The position numbers and the translations under genes are program-made. This document shows, one piece after another, positions 1 to 10,793 of a stretch of DNA of 64,000 nucleotides (position 1 is its first letter; each line of letters opens with the position of its first letter). The DNA is from Hyaloscypha bicolor E (taxonomy: Eukaryota; Ascomycota; Leotiomycetes; Helotiales; Hyaloscyphaceae): NCBI RefSeq assembly GCF_002865645.1, contig NW_020194684.1, positions 2,671,030 through 2,735,029 on the forward strand. The letters are read 5' to 3'. The notes under the pieces were generated by a model. The model searched no databases. It saw only the letters and a program-made list of their open reading frames with translations, and was not told where the DNA came from.

Positions 1-884
1 TTATCCACTGTGCATGGGAAGTCAACTTTGCTCTGCCAGTGAGATCGTTCGAGGCTCACTTAGCAGCCTTGCAGAATCTTGTCAATCTCTCCCTCTCATC
101 TTCGTTCACACAACCCGCCCATCTCCTCTTCTGCTCCTCAGTGGGTACCGCAATGGCAACATCAGCCCAACGCCCAAGCAAAGAAGTCACCATTCCCGAA
201 GATCCAATAAAAGAATTGACAGATGCTTCGCCGACAGGCTATGCTCGTTCCAAAATCATCGCTGAAAGAATACTCGAGAGAGCTGTTGCTCTAGATGGAG
301 CTCGGGCGGTGATTTTGAGGATTGGGCAAATAATCCCTTCTCAAAACTCTGGGTCGATGCTGTGGAATCCGAATGAGATGATCCCGCTTCTGATTCGCTC
401 TGCGTTGAGCACTCGCTCGCTGCCCGAGACGCCCGGTGGTGGGGATCGCTGCTCGTGGATCGATGTGGATTCGTTGTCCAAGACCATTTTGGACATTTCT
501 CATCTAGGTCGAGTAATTTCAGGAGAAGACATGGAGAGACCACATCTGGTGTACAATCTCGTTCACCCCAGGCCTTGCTCATGGAAAGCTGATTTTCTCC
601 CTGCCTTGAAGAAAGCGGGATTAGTTTTTGAAGTAGTGGATTGGCAGACCTGGCTTGAGAAATTGAGGAGCAGCGAGAAGGATGTCAAGAAAAATCCGAG
701 TAGGAAACTACTTGCTTTCTGGGAGGCGCAAAAGATTTATGGGGAGGGGAAAGAGATCAAGTTCGAGACCGCAGCAGCTGAGGGGCAGAGTGACGCCACG
801 AAAAATATGGGGAGAGTGGTTGATGAAGAGTATGTTGCAAAGTTGCTGGACGCTTGGAGAATTGTTTGGTCGGTTTTTACCTAG
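1..884 (+). CDS. C-terminal part of an adenylating reductase (NRPS-like, thioester reductase domain), 5' truncated by the window
   Basis: The open frame starts at base 3 without a start codon, so the gene begins outside the window; its stop is TAG at 882-884. About 293 residues are visible. They match the thioester-reductase (NAD-binding, extended SDR) domain that ends fungal A-T-R enzymes and carboxylic acid reductases. IHCAWEVNF opens the visible part; SVGTAM, the catalytic YARSK (Y-x-x-x-K), RIGQI and WIDVDSLSK follow in the usual order. In this family the domain releases a carrier-bound acyl chain as aldehyde or alcohol with NAD(P)H. The adenylation and carrier domains expected upstream are not in the window, so substrate cannot be inferred. 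Domain call is firm; product is unknown. Confidence 0.8.
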   Translation, partial: IHCAWEVNFALPVRSFEAHLAALQNLVNLSLSSSFTQPAHLLFCSSVGTAMATSAQRPSKEVTIPEDPIKELTDASPTGYARSKIIAERILERAVALDGARAVILRIGQIIPSQNSGSMLWNPNEMIPLLIRSALSTRSLPETPGGGDRCSWIDVDSLSKTILDISHLGRVISGEDMERPHLVYNLVHPRPCSWKADFLPALKKAGLVFEVVDWQTWLEKLRSSEKDVKKNPSRKLLAFWEAQKIYGEGKEIKFETAAAEGQSDATKNMGRVVDEEYVAKLLDAWRIVWSVFT

Positions 885-2336
885 GTACAGTCGCTTAAAG
901 TACTGCACAGTCCTGAAAGAGAACCAGTTAGACTGAAAAGGAATCGAAATCACAATTGTTCTTCTGTTTCTTGGCGAGTGGGCTCATACTAATCATAATC
1001 CTGCTCAAATGAAACACAACGAGCTTGGTGTTCAGATTCAAGCCAGGTCGCGTGATCAAAAGTCCAGAATAAGAATTTGCCACATGACAGAGGAGGAGAA
1101 GATCCACTAGGCTTCAGTCCGTTACGACAGATGACAGACTGGGGCACTCTTCGAGCACCAGCCTGCTCGTTGCTCAGCTTACCACATCTCCGGCCGTAGC
1201 TTAGGTAAGGACATCCCCTTATTTCTTAGGATACAGTGGTGCCAGATATGATACAGGAAGGTAATTGAAACAGTCATGTCTTTCAAACTGATATAGTACT
1301 GTTCATCGAGCATCACTTGAATATCAAAACCTAATCCAATTTTGAAAGCGTGAAGCTCAAATATGCAGATAAACAATCCTAATTTCTATACTACACTCTC
1401 ATACAATGCCTTAAAATCTCTATTGTACCCTTCAAAACCTTTCTTCGATGTCTCCGCAAGCCCCACCCAGCGAGCAATCCATCCACCACCCATCGAAAAG
1501 ACAAAAGTCATTTAAATTTCCTCTGGCGTACAAACGTCATACCATCTTCAGTCTGAGAGCTTGGTTCGAAGTGAGAGCTATGTTCGCCGGATAAAACAAG
1601 GGGAAGGCCCTCTCTCCAACTAAAGCAGATTGGAGAGTTTTCCTGAAAGGTTGTTAGGAACGGACCTTTATTGTGGACTGATTCGATGAAAGGGGAAGAC
1701 AGAAAAGGTTCAAGAGATCATACGGAGACTTACAAGGAAAGTCAGGTTGATCCTTCCTAGTTCGACGACCGGCTTCAAGTTGTCGACGACTTCAATAGGC
1801 TTTTCTCGGATGGCCGGTTGGACGGACTTAATAGAGCCGTTCTAGTGGTCTTTAGGTATTTGAGGGAAGTCGAGGAGCTGGGGTGCTGTAAGCTAATGAG
1901 CATTTGGAAGTACGGAGCGAAGTCGGAAGTCATTTTCACCACGTATATTTTAACAGTTGGAAGGTGATGGCAGAAGATTGGATCAAAGCATAGTGGCGAT
2001 ATAGCATGATGAGTTAGTAGATAGATTAGTTGTGCAGAGTAGGGAGCTTAATATGGGGAGGTTTTAGTTGATCCATAGTATCGCTTAAGCTGATCGATAT
2101 TACCAAACTCTGCATATGCTCGTTTATTTAGCTGATCACTATCATTGCTTAAAGAAACGAGACAACTAGCCGAGCTAATGAATAGGTTTTGCGGCAGTTA
2201 TATTTTAGGCATATATAGGGGTTAGGAAGGTTCGGGTTAGTCCCGAGCTTGCGAGGGGGCTTAGGGTCCGGGTCGGTTGGGGGGTGGTGAGAACCCCCCG
2301 CATTGGAATATATTAAAGCGTAAAGGCCCTACGGGT
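885..2336. other. Intergenic, no gene seen
   Basis: No long open frame, no splice-compatible set of short frames and no RNA gene that I can recognise. The last 150 bases hold G-rich stretches (2218-2300), a small hairpin of GGGGGGT/ACCCCCC arms near 2279-2300, and GGGTTAGGGTTAG at 2333-2345, which resembles two copies of a fungal telomere repeat. Confidence 0.5.
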
Positions 2337-2393
2337 TAGGGTTAGCATATGCTAAATATATGGGTTCCATATACCGAGCATATGCTAACCCTA
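2337..2393. repeat. Perfect 17-bp inverted repeat at the broken 5' edge of the sedolisin relic
   Basis: The left arm 2337-2353 (TAGGGTTAGCATATGCT) and right arm 2377-2393 are exact reverse complements separated by 23 bases. Each arm itself contains the palindrome AGCATATGCT. Sedolisin-like coding sequence (ANLDVENIIG) starts 2 bases after the right arm, so this is where homology to the peptidase stops. It could be the end of an inserted element or a rearrangement junction. No target duplication could be assigned. Confidence 0.6.
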
Positions 2394-2394
2394 G

Positions 2395-3422
2395 GCAAAC
2401 TTGGATGTGGAGAACATCATTGGCAATAGTTACCCTCTCCCAGTGGCGAAGTTCACTACTAGCGGTAGTCCTCCATTTATACCCTATCTGGACCAACATA
2501 AGCCTGCGAGGCTGCGAATAACCAGGGTGAACCGTACCTTCCATACTATCGATATCTCCTCTCTCAGCCGAACCGGGCCCTACCTCAACTCATTTCAAAG
2601 TCATACCGAGATCCTGAGCAAAGCGTTCTCTACTCATATGCAGTCCGCGTCTGCAATATGATTGGAATGTTTGGTCTGAGAGGCATCACCGTCCTGGAAT
2701 CATCAAGTGATATTGGCGTTGGATCCGCCTGCATGTCCAACCATGGACCAAATACTCCGGAATTTGGGCCCACGCTCCCAGTAACAAGTCCATACATCCA
2801 CCCAGTTGGCGATACCCGGGCCGTCTCTCCGGAAGTCGCGTGGAACGATGGGTCTGGAGGCTTTTGAGGCTTCAGCAACTATTTCAGTCGCCCTTGGTAT
2901 CAACAAAAGGCCATTCAAAATCATCTCCGGTTCCATATCGACCAAAATACCAGGGGTTGCTATGAAGACTACACAAGCTACCGTGAGAGAAGTTTCCCTG
3001 ATATGTCTGCTCACAGCTTGACTCCGGAGTAAGCCCTCCCCAACCAATACCTAATCACGAGAACAGCTACGCAGTAATCTACGACAATACAACACAACAC
3101 AACCATCAAAAGGCACCTCAGCCGCCGCCCCCGCCGTCGCTGGGATCCTCACTCCGCTCAACGGCACTCGCTTCCGGGTCAGCAAAGGGCCTCTTGGCTT
3201 CATTAACCCATGGCTTTACAGCATCGGCTGGACGGCCCTCAACGATATCACGAATGACACGGCTGTAGGATGTAATGGTATTAACGGACACATTGGGAGA
3301 CCGGTCCCCAGGGGTGGGCTATCCCGTATGCGACTTGGAATGCGACGTTGGGGTGGGATTCGGTGACCGGGCTGGTGACGTCGAATTTTCAGTTGTTGAA
3401 GAAGCTTGTTGTTGGATTTTAG
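2395..3422 (+). pseudogene. Sedolisin (S53 tripeptidyl-peptidase-like) pseudogene
   Basis: Joined across frames, the segment reads like the catalytic domain of a fungal secreted tripeptidyl peptidase (sedolisin, S53). Visible pieces in order: ANLDVENIIG and FTTSGSPPFIP (2395-2500), LRGITVLESSSDIGVGSAC (2670-2730), PYIHPVGDTRAVSPEVAWND (2792-2850), GFSNYFSRPWYQQKAIQNHL (2868-2925), RSFPDMSAHSL (2990-3020), GTSAAAP with the catalytic serine (3112-3132), GPLGFINPWLY (3188-3220), LNDITNDTAVGCNG and WDSVTGLVTSNFQLLKKLVV (to TAG at 3420-3422). A TGA interrupts GSGGF at about 2865, and there are further stops and at least two frame changes. The N-terminal signal and pro-domain are missing; homology begins at the inverted repeat. 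It cannot encode an active enzyme. Confidence 0.85.
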
Positions 3423-4020
3423 AGGATTTATCAGAGGGAGATAATATTTAGGGATGTTGTGTATGAAAAACAAAACATAGGGTAATGTGAAAAAATAATT
3501 CTGTGAAGATGTTTTCATCTGATGTGGAGGTATGAACTTCTTCGAAGTGTGGGGTAAACTTCCCACTATACCCCGCTGTAAAGTTAGCCAGGAGACCTTT
3601 CTTCCATTCCTTGAAGAGCATATAGATTCAGCTCTAACCGGTCCTAAACAACCTCGTTCTCCAATCCTCTCTCCCAAAATCTAATCCGAGGCTTGGGAAC
3701 TGACCGATGGATAAAAGCTCGCTTCCCCTGACCCCTTTTCGCCTCGGCTAGCCTAACAAGGTTTAATCAACCTCACACTGCCGTCGGCCTGTTACCCTCC
3801 GCATCCTAGAATGGAAATATTCTTTGTAATTGGCTTGCTAGTCTAGACTGATTGGTGGATAAATCTTGAAATTATCATAGTTGGCTTGTTTAGAATGTTT
3901 TTACGAAGTTCGGTCGGCATTTGCAAAGTGGTAATGCGGGGTTCCAGAAATTGAGGACGGAGTTACTTCGAGAGGAGTATATACTCATGACGTGTCTTTA
4001 CAAAAACCTCACCCTTCAAG
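3423..4020. other. Intergenic, nothing recognised
   Basis: AT-rich spacer between the sedolisin relic and the esterase. The minus-strand open frame here has no family resemblance and overlaps the relic, so I treat it as chance. Confidence 0.5.
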
Positions 4021-5037
4021 GTGAATAACAAAACAGCGATTATTTATTTGTACCAATATCTCAGCTTGTCGCTCCTCGTATCCGCGGTGTTGTCTGCACC
4101 GGATTTTTCGGCAAAGGAGGCCAGCCCTTTCAAGTATCTGATTACCTTGTAAGTGGCCTCCTCACAAAAGACGATGAGCTCGTCTAATGATTCAATATAG
4201 TGGAGATTCCTACTCCCAAACCGGTTTCTCGATCACCGGTACCAAACCTTCAGTCTCGAATCCAATCGGCAACCCCGCTTTCCCAGGTTATACTACTACC
4301 TCAAATGGGAACAATGTCCGTGCCCACCTCCTCTTCTTTCCAGATATTCGTTAACAAAAACCAGTGGATAACCTACCTCCTGCACCCCTCCTCCGCCTCC
4401 ACCTTGCTGAACTATAACCTCGCCTCCGGCGGCGCCACCACCGACGCTTCGCTCGTAAAGCCATACCAATCCACAGGTCCTTTCGCTAATCGACCAAGTC
4501 TCTCTCTTCACAAAGAACCTATCCCCTCTCCCCTCCAACTCTCTAACCGCATCAAACACCCTCATCGGTATCTGGATCGGCGTCAACGACGTCGGGAACG
4601 CGTGGTCCAACGCCAACTGGCCAACCCTCTCCCAAAAAATCATCGATCAATACTTCACCCAAGTGCAAGAACTTTATGCCTCCGGAGTTCGGAACTTTTT
4701 ATTCTTGACTGTGCCCCCGATTCAGAAGACGCCAGCGGCAATGGCGCAACCGAACTTTACGCAATCAACAGAAGGCGCTGCTGTTGGAGATTATAATAAA
4801 TTGTTGGTGAAAGCGGTGGATTATTTCAAGGCGAAGAATGAGGGTGTGACGACTTGGGTGTATGATACTGGAGATGCGTTTAATACGGCGATTGCGAGTC
4901 CGAAGACGTATGGGGCGAAGGATGCGAGTTGTTATAATGGCGATGGAACTAGTTGTCTTTGGTTTAATGGTTATCATCCAGGGCAGGCGATTCATAAGTT
5001 GGTGGCTGCGGGGGTGGCTGCGTTGGTTGGACTTTGA
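4021..5037 (+). CDS. CE16-type GDSL acetylesterase, damaged (start and one frameshift)
   Basis: Exons 4021-4148, 4201-4315 and 4365-5037 (introns of 52 and 49 nt) give a secreted SGNH/GDSL esterase of the carbohydrate esterase 16 type, which deacetylates plant polysaccharides. Visible: hydrophobic leader ([11 protein letters not shown]), [14 protein letters not shown] with the nucleophile serine split by intron 1, [27 protein letters not shown] (block with the catalytic Asn) and the C-terminal WFNGYHPG carrying the histidine. Two defects: the reading frame has no ATG (the best start is GTG at 4021 followed by a plausible signal peptide), and there is one extra G at 4476, after which the frame shifts by one and continues without stops to 5037. 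Either a recent pseudogene or an assembly indel plus an unrecognised upstream exon. Family call firm; functionality doubtful. Confidence 0.75.
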
Positions 5038-5198
5038 GTGGAGCGAAGAAGTGGAGGAATTCGGCGGGAAAAAGTTGAAAGTCAAGAAAATTAAAAAAGG
5101 AGAAGTTAGAGTAAAGGAACCTTTTGTTGAAATGAGGGTCTTCTCGGAAAAGTAATGTATATAAACTGTCGTGAATCCACACTGTAGAGTTGGCCTAC

Positions 5199-5992
5199 TT
5201 ACTTGGCTGGAACAACTTCGACCAGAGAAGCAGCAGTCTCGGTAGCGCCAGTGACACTAGGCAAAATTCCCGTCTCTGCAGGATTCTGCGGTCCATCAAT
5301 ACCCGGCACATTCTCACTGCCAGCCCATTCCAACGTGCCATACGGATACTTCACTTCCCACTGTAACTCATTAGCAAGCACTCACCTAACTCTGTCAGAC
5401 TAACTCACAATGATATCAAATCTCTCTCCTGGATACTCGACTTTCTCCTTAACGCCCAACGCCCTCACAATCTTGCCAAGCACACCATGCTCCCAGCATA
5501 TCAGGACATTACCAGGGCTGAAGATTGAATGTTAGAGGCGGATTCGGAGGGAAAGGAAGATGGGAAAGAGTAACATACCCATTATACCCCTTCGCCGCAT
5601 CAGCTGCGCCATGCGCATCATCCCGGTCAATCGACTGGTTGATCTCAATACCGAGTTCCTCGGAAAGAGGCAGGACCGTCTTGTATGGGCGGTCTCGGCT
5701 GCCATCTGTTCTGCATCAGCTCTGTCCAGTCCACGCTTTGTTTGAGATGAGGAGGGAATACCTTTCTTTGGATGCTCTGCAATGATACAGTTGATATTGT
5801 ACGGGCTTTGCTTGCCGAATACGACTTGCAAACCCTCTGCGCGTGCTTGCCCTTGGGCGGAGAGGCCGTCAGGGTCTTTGCCGTTGATCTTATCGGGCTT
5901 CTCGCCGTGCCGGATTAGGTAGAGGATAGGATGGGTCTGGGAATGTTAGCATTGCTTTCGAAAGAGACCGGGATTGAAAGATGAGGTACCAT
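5199..5992 (-). CDS. Histidine phosphatase superfamily protein (phosphoglycerate mutase-like)
   Basis: Complement of 5990-5992, 5762-5936, 5579-5705, 5409-5517 and 5199-5360 gives an intact 191-residue protein: (M)THPILYLIRHGEKPD, with the catalytic RHGE motif at residues 10-13, KDPDGLSAQGQARAEGL, a mid-domain TVLPLSEELGIEINQ and WEHGVLGKIVRAL, where the second catalytic histidine lies. Short single-domain members are usually small-molecule or protein phosphatases rather than glycolytic mutases, so the substrate is open. The first exon appears to be the ATG alone, followed at once by a GTACCT donor, 53-nt intron and CAG acceptor. No other ATG is in frame in exon 2 before the RHG motif, which favours this reading. 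All four introns (48-61 nt) keep frame. Confidence 0.8.
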
Positions 5993-6916
5993 TGTCAGAG
6001 GTGAGGGTGATAAACGATCGCAGGTGAAGTTGTGTTGTTCGTGAAGAGGATTCTGAATGATGAACTAGGAGAGAGAAAAGTGTTGGATCAGATAAAAGAA
6101 GAGGAGGATGAAATAATGAAGTAAAGTGAGCTCAGTTGAGAAAGGAGAAAGCGAGCCTTGGGAGGATCATATATGCGCATCACATGCAGAGTGTTCAGCT
6201 CAGCTTACGCCTCCAGTATGGAAAAGAATTCGTGTGACAGCAGCAGGGGCGACTAATTCAAGCTCGCCTCAGCTCGCCCCGTACACTAGAGGTTCCACCC
6301 GGAGAATTGTGGTAAGGCTGAGTCGTGTGACAGCAGCAAGAACGACTAATTCAAGGCTCACCTCAGCTCGCCCCGTACGGTACTAGAGGTTCCGCCAGGA
6401 GCAATGTGGCAAGGCTGAGTGTGATGGTAAGATAAATTGTCCGGTTTGTGTAAGCTGTAATTGTCGAGATCTTGCGAGGTTTCTCATGTGGTTTGGCTTG
6501 GAGACGGCACTTGGGAATTTGGGGAGACAAGCCTGTAGTTGAACGAAACTTGATGAACAATTAATTATTATTCCATCGTACCTAGAAACCATGGATTAAA
6601 ATTGCGCTTTGGCTGTCTACCTCTACGTCAAACTTTTGTCAGGACAAAATTCATAAGATGAACTGCGCGGTTGAAGTGTTGCGAACCCGGCCCAACCTCT
6701 TGACAGTGGGGCGGGCTGCCCAAGCAGCCCCCAATTGGACCACCCTCAGCTGAGCCCTGCATAACCTCCGCAAAGGACGGATGCACTGATGACAATGACA
6801 CCGCAGTAGTGCCCTTCGTACGCTGCATCAAAAAGCTTGTCTTCCGCCACTGCGAGTCGTACAGTACCGCACAATTGGCCGACTTTCATCCCTGTTCACT
6901 TCAAAGTCCCTCAAAC
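5993..6916. other. Intergenic between minus-strand phosphatase and transporter
   Basis: Contains the phosphatase promoter side and the local duplication listed separately. No gene is supported. The duplicated unit holds no open frame of interest. Confidence 0.5.
6230..6420. repeat. Direct tandem duplication of a ~95-bp unit
   Basis: Copy 1 (about 6230-6322) and copy 2 (about 6323-6420) share CGTGTGACAGCAGCA, CGACTAATTCAAG, CTCAGCTCGCCCCGTAC, CTAGAGGTTCC and AAGGCTGAG in the same order. They differ by scattered substitutions and small indels, so the duplication is not recent. Confidence 0.75.
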
Positions 6917-8593
6917 TCAAGCCTTCACCGAAGTCGGGAACCTCACCTCCTCCACACTTCCTTCGGTATCCGAGTTCTCCATACTTCTGAGCCCGAAGAC
7001 TCCAGCCCCTCGAGAACTCATCCCCTTATAGCCCCTAAAACTTTCATCAATATCCTCCAAACTCTTTCCCCTCGTCTCCGGCATAGCAACCACACAAACC
7101 GCCACCGTAACCGCCGTGCACCCCCCAAAGAAAAAATAAACCCCATAAGTGCTACGCGCTAGAAAAATCGGCGTCGTGAACGCAATGGTCCAATTCACGA
7201 CCCAATTCGCACTTAACGCAAGACTCGCCGCCCCCGCTCTCGTCTTTGGGCTTTGAATTTCGGAGACGTAAACGCGGAAACAGACGCCCCAGGTTCCGGA
7301 GAAGGCGAGCGCGAAGAGGTAGATGAGGATGATGACGACCCAACGCGCAGCGCCGTGGCCGGCGTGTACGGCGCCAGCGGCGTAGAGAGAGCCTATTGTG
7401 AACATGGATAGTACTTGTGCTGAACCGCCGACGATTGAGGAGGTTTTGCGGCCCCAGCTGTCGGCGAAGAGGAATGCTGGGATTGTGACAATGAAAATTA
7501 GAAGAGCTGAGATTCCGGATGCCAGGAAGGCTGCTGTGCTTGACTTGAGCCCCGCCGAAGCGAAGAGTAGCGGTGCATACTATTGTACTTTTATTAATAG
7601 CAATTGAAAGAAAGGGAGGCTGGAGGAAGACTCACGTAAAGCACCCCATCAATTCCACTCGCCTGCTGCATGCCCATCAAGAAAACCCCCAACGCCGTCC
7701 TCCTCCAATTCTCCTTCCCGAAAACAGCAAACAGATCCGCAACCTTTACTTGCTCAGGCAACTCGCCCGCTTCTCGCTCTTCAATCTTCTCTCGTTCCGC
7801 GGCATCGATCCCGAGCTCCTCCCACATCTTCATGGCTTCACCGTGTCGTCCGCAAGCTGCGAGCCATCTGGGTGATTCGACGAGGAAGAAGAGGGTGGAG
7901 AGCGTGAAGAGAAAGGCGAGTAGGGCTTGGAGCGCGAATGGGATGCGCCAGGATGCGGAAGAGGCTATGGAGACGCTGCCATAGCAGGTGAAGTAGCAGA
8001 GCAGACGCCGATCGTGGTTAGGAGTTGGGGGATTGAGGCAAGTGTCCCTCGTGATCTTGGGGGCGAGATTTCCGTGATGTATCTACCAGACATCAAACAT
8101 CAACATCAACTTAATTTCGAGATGGGTGAAAGGGGACGTAGACTTACACGACACAAGTCGACAAGAATAGACCTTCACCAATCCCCTTCACAGCCCGCCC
8201 AGCAATCAGCATCCCCAATTTCACAGAACTCGCTTCCGCTGCAGCGCCAATGCCAAACACCGCCGCTCCGAGAGCGATTCCCCTCAATCTTCCCACTTTG
8301 TTTGCAAGATGCCCGCCAAAGAAAGAGGACAGGGCCGCTGGGATGAGGATCGTGGAGACGACGAGTCCGTGCACCGTAGAGGAGAGCGAGCCGAACGTGG
8401 TTGCGAACTGGGGCATTGTTGTTAGGGGCCCGATTGTCCCTGTGTCGAGTCTGGGAAGAATTAGAAGGGGTTGGAGTGAAGGTGGGAGGTGACGAGGGGG
8501 TGGGGAGTGGAGGTACCCGAACAAAGCACCGCCGAAGGAGATCAGTGTTGCTTGTTGGACGTATTTTGGTGGATGGAGCCATGATTTATGCAT
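6917..8593 (-). CDS. MFS sugar transporter, one frameshift
   Basis: Complement of 8517-8593, 8148-8450, 7636-8082 and 6917-7579. Reads as a fungal sugar porter of about 510 residues: YVQQATLISFGGALF-GLDTGTIGPL across intron 1, TM pairs with FFGGHLANKVGRLRGIALG (the usual G-R-R/K loop), YITEISPPRSRGTL, LFFLVESPRWLAA before the central loop, GMQQASGIDGVLY-YAPLLFASAGL across intron 3, and the signature MPETRGKSLEDID near the end. In exon 3, around 7997-8003, the frame changes by one base (GVC to CYFTCYGSVSI), leaving a premature stop if taken literally. Everything else is conserved, so this is a young lesion or a one-base assembly error. Neighbours are an unrelated phosphatase and a monooxygenase. 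Confidence 0.8.
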
Positions 8594-9287
8594 CCTGGAA
8601 ATATTGAAGATATAACTGGCTGAAAATGAAAATAGAAATCTTTGGCTTTGAAGGGAAAAATATTGTCTCCAGGAGCGAAGCAAACTTTTATATGCAGTGA
8701 TCAAAGTGACTGGCTCCCTTGTATCACCATTTTTAAGACAAGATTTCCATTATCTCAGATCTAGAACGGAAATACTTTTAAGCACTCGTATTTTTGGCTT
8801 ATGTTACGAGCCTCATGGATTTGCTTATATATGAAGCAACCTAAGGCAAGTGAGCCGAAGGTGGGATGCGCCTTCCCGATGGACGGAACGGGCAACTTTC
8901 CCGCAGCCCTAGAGTTCTGACTCGGTGCCTCGAACTTCCTCAATCGAAAGGTGGAGTTCTATCTATCTTCTTTAAGCATCATTGGACGCCTTGCAAAGAT
9001 AAGGCGTGACGGTGCGGTCTTGAGGTGGCGAGCTACGCCTGCACGATCCCCAATGTGGCTCCACTTTTACTTGGTCGAGAAGGAGAAGCGGGATTGAATC
9101 GAGGAAGCGGTGTGCACAAGTATCTATAAGAATGACGAAATATTAATAAATAGTAAGCAGCCGTCAACGTCTAACTTGGGATGCGTCTAGATCTCCAATT
9201 CAAAACACGAGATAAATATCCAAGCCGGCATCCCAGTGGGGCAGCACCCCTCAGATATCAAAAATTTCTTTGTAGTCAAAACCGGTC
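8594..9287. other. Intergenic, nothing recognised
   Basis: Promoter side of the transporter and 3' side of the monooxygenase. No gene, repeat or RNA recognised. Confidence 0.45.
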
Positions 9288-10772
9288 TCAGTTGATCTTC
9301 TTCAAAGCTTTTCCAAACTCCAAGTCTGTCGTCACGTTTCCATAATTCGAGGTCCAGTAATCTGCCAAATAGTTTGCTCTCGGCTGCCATGGACCAACAT
9401 CGCCAGCCTTCGGCAACTGGCCCTTGGACTTCTCAATATATGTGGAATTTAGATTCAAGACGGGCGTTGGCTTGATCTTCTGTCCGCTTGGGACCCGAGG
9501 AACGGCGCTTGAGGCATTGTGACTATCCATATGCTTCAACAATCTGCAAACAGTCTGTGCAGTGGCATCAGCACCCAGAGTCCAAGAGGCATTGGTATAT
9601 CCGATGACAAATGCTGCATTCGGCATATCTTGCAGCATAACACCCTTCCACATGAACTTCGTCGAGACGTCAATCGGCTTCCTATCCACTAAAATACTGG
9701 ACCCCCCTGCAAGTTGAATCTTCAAGCCAGTCGCGGTGACTATAATATCCGCATCAATCGTCTTGCCAGATGTAGTCTCGATGCCTGATGCCGTGACTGT
9801 TTTGATTGTGTCGGTAACAATATCAGAGTTGCCGTTCTGCAGTGCTTTGAAGAAGTCGCCCTCCGGGCAGACGCATAATCGCTGCTCCCAGGGGTTGTAC
9901 GCCGGCTTGAAATTCGGATCGTGGGGCATTGAAGGTGGGAGGTGCCTTTTAGTATTTGCTTGGATGACTTTTCGACCAGCGTTGGGGAATGCTCGGCAGA
10001 ACTTAAAGAACAGGAATGGAAGCACTAGAAACTTCCACCGCACGAGCGCGTGTGCCATCCAAGTAGGAAGCCACTTTCGCATGAAGTTTCCCGTGCGATC
10101 AACGGCTGGTAGGGCCATGATGTAGCTGGGGCTTCTTTGCAGCATCGTCACTTTTGTAGCCTTCTCCGCGAGATTGGGAAGGAGGGTGATGGCCGTTGCG
10201 CCGCTCCCAATGATGACCACGTTCTTCCCTGCATAATCGAGATCTTCAGGCCAAAACTGCGGGTGGATGACCTGGCCTTGAAATTTGTTGATTCCCGGGA
10301 TTGTAGCGTTCAAGGGCTCGTTGTAATCATAGTATCCTGTACTGAGAATGATAAATCGGGCGGTATACAATTTCTTTTCGCCACCAGCCTCCACGGCAAG
10401 CGTCCAGTTTTGTTGTTCGGAAGACCAGTCAGCAGCGACGAGTTTGTGATGGAACTGAATCTTGCGATCGATGCCGTATTTCTCGGCTGATTCTCTGATG
10501 TAGTTTCGAATGGACTCTCCATCGGCGATCGAATTGGCTTTCGACCACGGTCTCCAGAGGAAGCCGAATGTATGTAGGTCGGAGTCAGATCGAATTCCTG
10601 GGTACCTAAAGAGATCCCAAGTGCCTCCTATGGCATTGCGGGACTCCAGAATGGTGTAGCTGTAGCCTGGCAACTCCGTCTGCACACGATAACCCGCATT
10701 TATACCGGATATCCCTGCACCAATGATCATCACATCGACATGGAGACTATCATGCCTATCTATAGAGCCCAT
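9288..10772 (-). CDS. EthA-type Baeyer-Villiger monooxygenase
   Basis: A single uninterrupted exon. I start at the second Met (10772, MGSIDRHDS, 494 residues) because it sits closer to the FAD site; an upstream in-frame ATG at 10793 would add seven residues. Motifs in order: FAD-binding GAGISGINAG, GGTWDLFRYPGIRSDSDLHT, the BVMO fingerprint F-x-G-x3-H-x3-W (FQGQVIHPQFW), NADPH-binding GSGATA, YNPWEQRLCVCPEGDFF and IVTATGLKIQL. The last segments resemble bacterial EthA-like enzymes that insert oxygen next to a ketone or oxidise sulfides. The enzyme should be cytosolic and NADPH dependent. No pathway partner is adjacent, so the natural substrate is unknown. Confidence 0.88.
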   Translation of the reverse strand: MGSIDRHDSLHVDVMIIGAGISGINAGYRVQTELPGYSYTILESRNAIGGTWDLFRYPGIRSDSDLHTFGFLWRPWSKANSIADGESIRNYIRESAEKYGIDRKIQFHHKLVAADWSSEQQNWTLAVEAGGEKKLYTARFIILSTGYYDYNEPLNATIPGINKFQGQVIHPQFWPEDLDYAGKNVVIIGSGATAITLLPNLAEKATKVTMLQRSPSYIMALPAVDRTGNFMRKWLPTWMAHALVRWKFLVLPFLFFKFCRAFPNAGRKVIQANTKRHLPPSMPHDPNFKPAYNPWEQRLCVCPEGDFFKALQNGNSDIVTDTIKTVTASGIETTSGKTIDADIIVTATGLKIQLAGGSSILVDRKPIDVSTKFMWKGVMLQDMPNAAFVIGYTNASWTLGADATAQTVCRLLKHMDSHNASSAVPRVPSGQKIKPTPVLNLNSTYIEKSKGQLPKAGDVGPWQPRANYLADYWTSNYGNVTTDLEFGKALKKIN

Positions 10773-10793
10773 AGTGGATTGGTGGTGAAGCAA

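Noticed and set aside
2703..3047. 114-residue minus-strand open frame
   Set aside because: It lies antisense to the sedolisin relic, whose plus-strand blocks are clearly homologous; it is a shadow.
3216..3677. 153-residue minus-strand open frame
   Set aside because: Antisense to the sedolisin C-terminus, Pro/Arg/Ile-rich without family features.
9187..9390. Short minus-strand frame at the 3' end of the monooxygenase
   Set aside because: Overlaps the monooxygenase C-terminus in another frame; no independent support.
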